Positions 57,193 through 64,000 of a stretch of DNA of 64,000 bases are shown here, piece after piece; position 1 is the first letter of the stretch; each line of letters opens with the position of its first letter. Source of the DNA: Vibrio aquaticus (GTDB lineage Bacteria > Pseudomonadota > Gammaproteobacteria > Enterobacterales > Vibrionaceae); assembly GCF_003970385.1 (NCBI RefSeq), contig NZ_RXZH01000001.1, positions 873,300 to 937,299 on the forward strand, given 5' to 3'. A program made the position numbers and the translations under genes. A model generated the notes under the pieces. It was not told the origin of the DNA and did no database searches. It worked only from the letters and a program-made list of their open reading frames with translations.

Positions 57193-57606
57193 TCAGTGGT
57201 TAACTCTACCACGCAGAGATTTTGTCTGAGATTTGATGTTCTTACCTTTTAAACGTCGCTCTTTAGAGGCTCGAGTGGGTTTGGTTTCTCGGCGCTTTTT
57301 CTGCACCACCATCGCCGCTTGGATCATCTCTGCTAAGCGTTTAAGCGCATCTTCCTTGTTTTGCTCTTGAGTACGAAATTGTTGTGCTTTAATGGTAATC
57401 ACACCGTCTTTTGAGATGCGAGAATCTTTGAGTGCCAAGATTCGCTCTTTATAGATGGCCGGGAGGGTAGAATGTTTGACGTCAAATTGCAGATGAATCG
57501 CCGATGAGACCTTATTGACGTTCTGACCGCCAGCGCCTTGGGCACGGATTGCTGTGAGTTGAATTTCCCACGCTTGGAGAGAAACAGTATTCGAAATCTT
57601 GAGCAT
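57193..57606 (-). CDS. arfB: Alternative ribosome-rescue factor ArfB (YaeJ)
   Basis: A 137-residue release-factor-like protein with the GGQ motif (RAQGAGGQNVNKVSSAIHL, GGQ at residues 26-28) and a Lys/Arg-rich C-terminal tail (RASKERRLKGKNIKSQTKSL) which in ArfB enters the empty mRNA channel of stalled ribosomes. It lacks the codon-recognition domain of RF1/RF2. Length fits ArfB. Divergent from the RibD-like gene. Confidence 0.95.
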   Translation of the reverse strand: MLKISNTVSLQAWEIQLTAIRAQGAGGQNVNKVSSAIHLQFDVKHSTLPAIYKERILALKDSRISKDGVITIKAQQFRTQEQNKEDALKRLAEMIQAAMVVQKKRRETKPTRASKERRLKGKNIKSQTKSLRGRVNH

Positions 57607-57661
57607 GTTATAAGCTAATCAGTTAGGGGCTTCTCCTAGTATACCGAAATAGGAATTTAAT

Positions 57662-58195
57662 ATGGCGAATATTGTATTTATCGCAACCAGCTTAGATGGT
57701 TATATTGCTGACCAGAATGGTGGCCTTGATTGGTTACATTCGGTGCCGAACCCAGACAATGTCGACATGGGTTTTGCTCCTCTAATGGAACGAGTCGATG
57801 CCTTGGTGATGGGGCGAAATACATTAGAGGTGGTGCTGAGCTTTGGTGTCGAATGGCCGTATTCCAAACCAGTGTTTGTGCTAAGCAACACTATGACTCA
57901 AGTACCAGCAGGTTATGAAGATAAAGTCTTCTTGGTTCAAGGCGAACTTAAAGAGGTCGTTCAGAATCTTAATGAGCAGGGCTACAACGATCTCTACATT
58001 GATGGTGGTAAGACAGTTCAAAGTTTCCTAAAAGAAGATTTAGTCGATGAACTTTGTATTACCACAATTCCCGTATTACTTGGTGGCGGCTCATCACTCT
58101 TTGGTGAGCTTGATGCAATGCAAGCCTTTCAACTTATCGAGAGTCGCACGTATTTAGATGCGATTGTCCAAACGACTTATCGACGCGCCAATTAA
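57662..58195 (+). CDS. RibD C-terminal/dihydrofolate reductase-like protein
   Basis: A 177-residue protein of the RibD-C/DHFR-like superfamily. The start IVFIATSLDGYIADQNGGLDWL, the cofactor region VDALVMGRNTLEVVL and the later DLYIDGGKTVQSFL with ITTIPVLLGGGSSLF are all typical. NAD(P)H-dependent reduction is expected, but no substrate is known for this stand-alone family. RBS: TAGGAATTTAAT. It is divergent from arfB by 55 bases. Confidence 0.88.
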   Translation: MANIVFIATSLDGYIADQNGGLDWLHSVPNPDNVDMGFAPLMERVDALVMGRNTLEVVLSFGVEWPYSKPVFVLSNTMTQVPAGYEDKVFLVQGELKEVVQNLNEQGYNDLYIDGGKTVQSFLKEDLVDELCITTIPVLLGGGSSLFGELDAMQAFQLIESRTYLDAIVQTTYRRAN

Positions 58196-58242
58196 CTTTC
58201 AATACGATGCCTTAAAAGAGTAGAGGGCCAAAAAGCGGGACG

Positions 58243-60423
58243 GTGAGAAAACAATCAGTAATGCAAGTTGCGATTTGGTATGTCATTCCGTATCATCTGC
58301 AGCACGTTTACTTATTGAGTCCGATTATGATTGCTGTCGCTGCGCATCAAGAGTGTTTGCACACTGCTATTAATATCCAGAACGATCACTCTCCTTCTGC
58401 GTTTGATGATGCCAAGAACAAGATTAGAGAGATTGCTGAACGAGCAGAGATCGAGCCTAAAGCGATCTATTTCGACTTTATTGATGCTTGCCATATCTAT
58501 CGGACTCAATCTCATAAAACCGCGATAGATTTTTTTGCCAAGTTACTTAAGGCGTGCGTAGAGCAGAATGAAACGGTGCTTGAGAACGTCATCTATGTCA
58601 ATCTGGGCCGCTTATATGGTGATTTAGGGGAGTATCAGGTTGCGCTAGAGTATTTAACTAAGGCGCAACGCAATGAACACTTGTTCGAACCATCGTATGT
58701 TATGGTACTTAAGATATTTCTTTCAGATATCTACTTGAAGCTCAATGACAATGCGAGTGCTATCGAATATGGACTGCAAGTGGTTAATAGTGAAAACACT
58801 CAAGCTAGACCACTCGGTATGGCGATTAACCATCATAATATTGCGCTAGCACAGACCAAGTTAGCGCAATTTCAACAAGCGGATGAGCATTTAAAACTGG
58901 CTCATACCCTTGCTGAAGAGATTCAAAGTGACTATGCACTCGGGTACAACAACCTAGCTCGGGCGGCTTGGTATCAAGCTCAAATCAAGACAGAAGACGC
59001 TGAATCATGTTTTCATACTGCGCTGAGTTTTATGCAAAAAACGAACGTGGTTCACACCATCAATGAAGTGCGCTTTGAGTACGGAGAGTTTCTTGCAGAG
59101 CAAAAGCGGTATGAAGAAGCGCTTTCGCATTTAGAAGATGTTTCAAGCCATATTCAGACACAAGAAAATGTGCACCAAAAACTCCACCTGCACCAATTGT
59201 TGTTTGTTTGCTATCGAGAACTGAGGCAAAACGAGAAAGCTTTCCAACAAGTTGATATTCAAACAGCCTTGCTCGAAGAGTTGCAAGCCAAGGCTTCAGA
59301 AACGAAAGCGAGCTTGATTAGCCATCATATGACGCAAAATGAGTTGGGCCAAAAGCAGCAAAACTATTTGCAGATGCAAGAATACATGTCGGCTGTCAGT
59401 AGCATCGGCCAAATGATCGCAACATGCGATGATATCGCCACTGTGCTGCCTAATATTTTGGAGGGGATCAGACGCATTCTACCGTGTGAATACTTTTCTC
59501 TTTCCATGTTGGATATTAAAAATGACATGATGCACAATGATTATCAGATCGATATCAACCAAGTCTTACCTGGTTTTTCGTATTGCTATTCTGAAATGAC
59601 AAGCATCTCGGCGTATTGTTGTAGTACCCGAAAGTCAGTGCTACTCAATACCGGCATCCCGTCAGAAATTTACTACTACCTACCTCACCTTGCGTCAAAA
59701 AATATTACTTATATTCCCGGAACTGAAACGATGACGTTCTCAGGAATTTTCACTCCAATCATCTTGGGGGATGAAGTGTTAGGCTGCTTGTCATTGCAGC
59801 ATAGAAAAACCTATCGTTATGAACAGCATCATCTGGAGGTTATGGAGCAACTGGGGCATTTTATTGCGGTTGCTATCAATAACATCAAACAGAGACGTCA
59901 GCTTGAGCTTATGTCGAAAACCGATGGGTTAACCGGGCTGCTAAACCGGCGCGAGTTTGATGATGTTGCCGCAAACTATATCAAGTTGTCGGATCAACAG
60001 CTCAGTATGATGATGATAGATATCGACTACTTTAAACAATACAACGATACCTTAGGTCATAGCTCTGGCGACAAATTATTGTGCAATTTATCTTCACTGC
60101 TAACTGAGACCTTCGATGGGGTGGGTGATGTCTTTCGTTATGGAGGCGACGAGTTCTTTACTCTGCTCCAAGGACAGGCGTTAGATGATGCGTGTCAAAA
60201 AGCGCTGACGCTGGCAAGAACATTAGAAGAAGTGAATCTCTATCACCCTGCCTCGAAAATTGCTGATCGAGTAACCTTGTCTATTGGTGTAGCGAGCTGT
60301 GTAACCAGTCCCGAATTGTCAGTAAAAGACGTAATACAGATGGCAGATAAAGCGCTTTACCAAGCCAAAGATCAGGGCCGTAACAAGGTGCGTTGTCTCG
60401 ATTTTAGATTGAAACCGTGTTGA
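58243..60423 (+). CDS. TPR-GAF-GGDEF diguanylate cyclase
   Basis: A 726-residue cytoplasmic cyclase making c-di-GMP. There is a TPR-like helical array (about residues 60-370), a GAF-like domain (about 390-550, ending before MSKTDGLTGLLNRREF), and a GGDEF domain with the intact RYGGDEF motif. The position for an RxxD product-inhibition site five residues before GGDEF reads DGVG, so no I-site. GTG at 58243 is taken as start; ATG at 58261 is an alternative. A terminator follows. It neighbours the T6SS gene pair, but the intervening terminator shows a separate unit. Confidence 0.9.
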   Translation: MRKQSVMQVAIWYVIPYHLQHVYLLSPIMIAVAAHQECLHTAINIQNDHSPSAFDDAKNKIREIAERAEIEPKAIYFDFIDACHIYRTQSHKTAIDFFAKLLKACVEQNETVLENVIYVNLGRLYGDLGEYQVALEYLTKAQRNEHLFEPSYVMVLKIFLSDIYLKLNDNASAIEYGLQVVNSENTQARPLGMAINHHNIALAQTKLAQFQQADEHLKLAHTLAEEIQSDYALGYNNLARAAWYQAQIKTEDAESCFHTALSFMQKTNVVHTINEVRFEYGEFLAEQKRYEEALSHLEDVSSHIQTQENVHQKLHLHQLLFVCYRELRQNEKAFQQVDIQTALLEELQAKASETKASLISHHMTQNELGQKQQNYLQMQEYMSAVSSIGQMIATCDDIATVLPNILEGIRRILPCEYFSLSMLDIKNDMMHNDYQIDINQVLPGFSYCYSEMTSISAYCCSTRKSVLLNTGIPSEIYYYLPHLASKNITYIPGTETMTFSGIFTPIILGDEVLGCLSLQHRKTYRYEQHHLEVMEQLGHFIAVAINNIKQRRQLELMSKTDGLTGLLNRREFDDVAANYIKLSDQQLSMMMIDIDYFKQYNDTLGHSSGDKLLCNLSSLLTETFDGVGDVFRYGGDEFFTLLQGQALDDACQKALTLARTLEEVNLYHPASKIADRVTLSIGVASCVTSPELSVKDVIQMADKALYQAKDQGRNKVRCLDFRLKPC

Positions 60424-60516
60424 TGCATGGTAAGTCTCTCGATTCATTTTTACGTGTCAATGAACGTATTCTTAGTAACTGCTAGTAATCAACATAGATA
60501 AAATGTGATTTCGATT

Positions 60517-60547
60517 CAGGCAGGTTTTTGCCTGTTTTTTCTTTTTA
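60517..60547 (+). terminator. Terminator after the GGDEF gene
   Basis: A 6-bp stem CAGGCA/TGCCTG with a 6-base loop is followed by TTTTTT and further T-rich sequence. Confidence 0.88.
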
Positions 60548-60656
60548 AGTCAAAAGGTTACTAATTTATCGGTGGCCTCTTGCTCACCTGTTTAGAGTTC
60601 GATATTCTCGATTGTATGTATGAAAAACAATCGATGTCAGGCTGAATAAACACGTC

Positions 60657-61499
60657 ATGAAACCACGATTTGAACTGGGAAAAGGAGAGCAACTGTTCCT
60701 TCTCGTTGAGGGGGCTAACGTTCCCGATCTTGCCTGTCAGTTGTATCAACTTCCGGGTGAGCTAGAGCAAGAGCCAATTTTCCTACATCCACCTTACGAT
60801 GATTTATTACACATTTCTCCAAGAGTGGTGGTAGCGACAAAAGACGTTCAACAGTGGTTTCTTGAACTAAACCAATATCAATCCGGCTATTTCTTTTCTT
60901 CAAACCTCTCATTGAGCCACGTTTCAGAATCATTGCGCCGATTGATCGTTGCGGAGATGCCAGAGGGGAACAAAGGCTTTTTGCGGTTTTTCGATAGTAA
61001 TGTCGCCGCTATTTTGCTTGAAACCCACTGTGCTGCGCTATGGTACCCGATGAATAGGGTTTGGCTCGCTCGGTCAGGAGAGTGGCAAATCTTAGAAAGT
61101 CCATTTGAAGCATCGCCAGAGCTAACTAACGATCCAATTAAGATTGCCGAAGAACAATGGCGTAGGATGAAGATGATTCCGTGGTTAAGTGCCTTGCCTG
61201 ACCGTGTTATTCATCACTTGCAGAGCTGGTTTCCGGAGTCCATATCCACAGTTAATGATCTAAGGCAGTGGGTATGCCAACATATGGATTTAGCCTACGC
61301 TCAAGGGTTTAAAACAGAGCAAGACTTACTCTACTACTTCAATGTTCTCGGATATCTTGGGGAGGACGCTTTCTCGAACCATGCTTACCCAGAGCTGACT
61401 CCATTTTTCGAGACTACCTCTTCTGATTCTCCCTCCGATCGAATTGCACACGCCGCCAAACTAGCGGAACACATCGCTAACAGACAAAGGAATTGCTAA
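60657..61499 (+). CDS. DUF4123-domain T6SS effector adaptor (VasW/Tap-1-like)
   Basis: A 280-residue protein of the DUF4123 type, containing LFLLVEGANVPDLACQLYQ at the N-terminus and LRRLIVAEMPEGNKGFLRFFDSNVAAILLE in the middle. Such adaptors load an effector onto a VgrG spike before type VI secretion. It ends two bases before the start of the effector gene, so the pair is cotranslated and likely dedicated. The ATG at 60657 has no strong RBS. In V. cholerae the matching gene lies between vgrG and vasX; here neither hcp nor vgrG precedes it. Confidence 0.85.
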   Translation: MKPRFELGKGEQLFLLVEGANVPDLACQLYQLPGELEQEPIFLHPPYDDLLHISPRVVVATKDVQQWFLELNQYQSGYFFSSNLSLSHVSESLRRLIVAEMPEGNKGFLRFFDSNVAAILLETHCAALWYPMNRVWLARSGEWQILESPFEASPELTNDPIKIAEEQWRRMKMIPWLSALPDRVIHHLQSWFPESISTVNDLRQWVCQHMDLAYAQGFKTEQDLLYYFNVLGYLGEDAFSNHAYPELTPFFETTSSDSPSDRIAHAAKLAEHIANRQRNC

Positions 61500-61501
61500 G
61501 C

Positions 61502-64000
61502 ATGAGTACCGCTAATAAAGCCGCCAAATGCGCCTCAACCAATGATGTAAAAAGTGCGACAAGCTTGTGCCAATTTAGGCATGATGAAATCGGGATCATT
61601 CCCGTTCGCTATGCGTTTGATGATAAGGGGGAGAATGGTTTATCACTTAATCCGCTACCAGAGAAAGAAACTCAGTGGAACGGCCGCTTTGCTCCTAAGC
61701 ATCGTCAATATACGTTGAGACAGCTACGCGATGGCTGGCTCTATGTCTATGACGTCACCGATAAGACGTTTCATGAATATCAGGTTCAAGGTCAGCAGTT
61801 TATTAAGATTGACTGGTCGGCTGATGAGGCCGATAAACCAGCCCATGAAAGAGGTAGTATCGGAGAAAGTAAAAGCTGTTTAATCTACCCTGCAAGAAAT
61901 ACCCTCTATATGACCTTTGCCCATCAACGTTGGACATGGCGCCTATGTGAGCATATGCGTTCTAACCCTACCAATCGCTCGATGTGGATGCGAAAAGTGA
62001 ATCTTCCACAATTCCAATCAACATTGAGTCATCCTCATGCTGGACGAGCCTCAGAGATAGGCAACTATGTCGCTGACATCGGCACTCAAGCTGCTCCCAC
62101 TGAGCTTTTTGAATCAACCTGTACACCGCTAAGTGCGTTTGAAGGCTCTATTGATGACTTTAGACATGTGGCAGATAAAGCGGGTTGTTGGGATCTTGAT
62201 TATCGAGAAGATTTACCGGCACAAGATAGCGGGATGTTTATTGCTCTCGATGATCCGCTAGCCGATGTGAGTGACTTGTTCTCGCCTCTTGCTGATGAGG
62301 TTACGAAGCGGAGTACAGTACACCAGGATGAAGAGAACCTTCACAAGTTACAAATGGCAGAGCTGACTCGAACGTTAGGACGAGTCAAAGTCGACTATGA
62401 TGATTTACCTGAGCAAGTTAAGGATGATCCGATCAAGGTGATGGAGTTTGAGCGTCAGCTTACTGAATATGTCGCGACGCAATATCTGGTGGATAAAGAG
62501 CGTACTGCCCTTGAAGCGAACCCTAATGTTGGTAATGCTCCCTTTACGCAGCTTCAAGAGGAAGCACTTGAGAAGCATTCTGAGCTAAAAGCAAATTATC
62601 ACTTTACTCCTACTGATGAACAGATAGAAAGTTGGCAGCGCAATACGGTGTTTAGCGACGAAGTGAACTGGGACGAACTCGATGCTTTTCTTACTCAATA
62701 TTACACCCAGATCAAAGGTTTAGATGAGCGTATCGACGCGCTTTATCAAGACTTTATGACTTCATTTGAGCAGCTGGGTACTGACCCACTCGCCCTTGGG
62801 TTGGATAACCAAGACGAGGAACACCTAGCTTATCTACTTAGCTTAACCAACCAGTACCTAGCGATAGTCAAACAAGCCGTAACCACAGAACAAGCGAACG
62901 AGCAGTTAAAGCAGGCGCTGTCATTGGATTCACCTAAAACGCTTTTCGCTATAGCCTCACTCGGTTTTAGTTTGGACAATTGGCAGGCGTTGAACTCTTA
63001 TGTAGATGAACTTAAACCCGGTTTACTTTCTGTAGAGAGCGCTAGTGATATGGTGGCCCTTTCTAGTGCGATTGCTAACTGGGAGGCGTTCACCGGTGAT
63101 GCACGCATGCATGATAAGGCGTGGTTTAAAGCGTTAGCAGAGCCAGTTCAGCTTAGTTTTATTGCACTTCAAAAAGCCGCCTCAGGCTTGGCCCAAGAGA
63201 GTTGGCGAACCACTTCGAACTTCCTATTCCCTAGCCAGATGAACACCACCGCAACGACAGAAGGATTGATCAGCAATTTACGATTGGTTCTGTTAGAGGC
63301 AATCGTGAACCCAGAAGCCATCGTGGTGCATAACCCTGACTATCCAGCACAGTTAGCGGCATGGCAGCGAAAGTTAAATACAGAAATGACAAACATTCGT
63401 CGTGTTAACCAGCTTCCATCAGGGAGCGTAACGCCAAAGAACCACCAAATACAAACCATGCGTCGTGCTCAGCAGAAAATGCAGAAGTTGTTGAGTAGTG
63501 AGTTGCCGATGATGGTGATGCTTAAGCATGAAGCGATCAATAATACCGCCAAGCAAATGCTTAACGACGCGATAGAACGGAGTTGGCAGCAAGGTAAACA
63601 AACCACCCAAGCGTCATGGGACAAACTGGGCAAGATGGGGGGCGTGGTCGCTATTCTTAACCTTTGGAATGTATCGGTTGTTTTGCAAAACGTCCAAGAT
63701 AAAGCTCAACAGCATCCAAACAGTAACTTTTGGACCAATCCAGCGATTAGGGAAGCGGTCTATGCGACAGGTTACGCAGTCTCGGCTGTTACCGCTGTGT
63801 GGCGAGATGCGAAATGGGACATCCTGGCTAAGGATTCCGAACTACTTAAAAAAAGTCTTAACATAGCGATAAAAGAAGAAGGTGCTTCAAGAGCTGCCTC
63901 ACTCAAAACTTTCGCGAAAACTACGGCGGCTGTGTCCTTGTTTGGTTTAATCGCCACAGGCTTCGAAACATGGGAAAGCTACGATAAAGTTAAAGACTCA
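61502..64000 (+). CDS. MIX-motif T6SS effector resembling VasX (3' end outside window)
   Basis: An open frame of 833 codons from the ATG at 61502 (AAAGGAA upstream) runs to the window edge with no stop. Near the N-terminus is LRDGWLYVY (residues 75-83), a full match to the hRxGhhYhh core of the MIX domain of T6SS effectors, after the IGIIPVRYAF start seen in VasX-like proteins. A long helical middle follows. Hydrophobic stretches appear late (MGGVVAILNLWNVSVVL and TTAAVSLFGLIATGF), consistent with a membrane-disrupting toxin. VasX is about 1085 residues, so about 250 residues and a possible immunity gene should lie just past the window. Confidence 0.88.
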   Translation, partial: MSTANKAAKCASTNDVKSATSLCQFRHDEIGIIPVRYAFDDKGENGLSLNPLPEKETQWNGRFAPKHRQYTLRQLRDGWLYVYDVTDKTFHEYQVQGQQFIKIDWSADEADKPAHERGSIGESKSCLIYPARNTLYMTFAHQRWTWRLCEHMRSNPTNRSMWMRKVNLPQFQSTLSHPHAGRASEIGNYVADIGTQAAPTELFESTCTPLSAFEGSIDDFRHVADKAGCWDLDYREDLPAQDSGMFIALDDPLADVSDLFSPLADEVTKRSTVHQDEENLHKLQMAELTRTLGRVKVDYDDLPEQVKDDPIKVMEFERQLTEYVATQYLVDKERTALEANPNVGNAPFTQLQEEALEKHSELKANYHFTPTDEQIESWQRNTVFSDEVNWDELDAFLTQYYTQIKGLDERIDALYQDFMTSFEQLGTDPLALGLDNQDEEHLAYLLSLTNQYLAIVKQAVTTEQANEQLKQALSLDSPKTLFAIASLGFSLDNWQALNSYVDELKPGLLSVESASDMVALSSAIANWEAFTGDARMHDKAWFKALAEPVQLSFIALQKAASGLAQESWRTTSNFLFPSQMNTTATTEGLISNLRLVLLEAIVNPEAIVVHNPDYPAQLAAWQRKLNTEMTNIRRVNQLPSGSVTPKNHQIQTMRRAQQKMQKLLSSELPMMVMLKHEAINNTAKQMLNDAIERSWQQGKQTTQASWDKLGKMGGVVAILNLWNVSVVLQNVQDKAQQHPNSNFWTNPAIREAVYATGYAVSAVTAVWRDAKWDILAKDSELLKKSLNIAIKEEGASRAASLKTFAKTTAAVSLFGLIATGFETWESYDKVKDS

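Noticed and set aside
56489..60423. Insertion of the START/arfB/RibD/GGDEF genes as a mobile element beside the T6SS pair
   Set aside because: No integrase, transposase, terminal repeats or attachment-site duplication were seen; ordinary gene order difference is as likely.

Overview
The window looks like a piece of a Vibrio chromosome, most likely the second (smaller) one. No rRNA, tRNA, CRISPR or transposon was seen. This assignment is an inference from recognised gene sets: a cluster-III type chemotaxis operon with an Aer2-like receptor, the malT / malP-malQ-glgB block followed by a type VI secretion (T6SS) effector pair as in V. cholerae, and a giant VCBS-repeat adhesin with a type I secretion tail. 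No search was run, so the species is not named.

Layout. 1-12.5 kb: one long co-directional signalling operon (cheA 3' end, two cheW, a three-PAS soluble chemoreceptor, cheR, cheD, cheB, a membrane-anchored MCP-like protein, a STAS protein, a receiver-PP2C-HATPase protein and a DUF342/FapA protein). 12.5-20.4 kb: mostly minus-strand housekeeping and stress genes (DnaQ-like exonuclease, homocysteine methyltransferase, YcaQ-like glycosylase, Bcr/CflA transporter, POTRA-less Omp85-type barrel, PpiB, quinol monooxygenase plus nitroreductase, UspA). 20.6-25.3 kb: a compact operon of a hybrid histidine kinase, a small secreted phosphate-binding-like protein and a porin-like barrel. 25.4-31.4 kb: a GH1 6-phospho-beta-glucosidase, a YjbR protein, an IclR regulator with a metal-site-less arginase-fold protein, a 28-codon ORF and a Tat-exported PhoX-family protein. 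31.8-42.3 kb: a 50-residue membrane peptide and a 3381-residue LapA/CraA-type adhesin. 42.3-46 kb: a LysR regulator, a TPP riboswitch with thiD, a PAP2 phosphatase and a lipoprotein. 46-56.4 kb: malT divergent from malP-malQ-glgB, with CRP-like and MalT-like sites between. 56.5-60.4 kb: a START-domain protein, arfB, a RibD-like reductase and a TPR-GAF-GGDEF cyclase. 60.6 kb to the end: a DUF4123 adaptor and the first 833 codons of a MIX-motif T6SS effector resembling VasX, with no stop before the window ends.

How the genes fit together. The che cluster carries a complete adaptation set (CheR, CheB, CheD), and the receptor's C-terminal xWxxF tail is the expected CheR docking site. The downstream STAS and PP2C/kinase pair adds an RsbV/RsbU-W style partner switch. 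The adhesin has an N-terminal retention region with a LapG-type TAAG cleavage motif, so surface release is probably controlled by c-di-GMP through genes outside this window. The mal genes form a maltodextrin degradation and glycogen branching unit. Points most worth following up are the kinase/binding-protein/porin module, the T6SS effector pair without hcp or vgrG at the locus, the metal-site-less arginase-fold protein, the two tiny genes, and the homogenised adhesin repeats.
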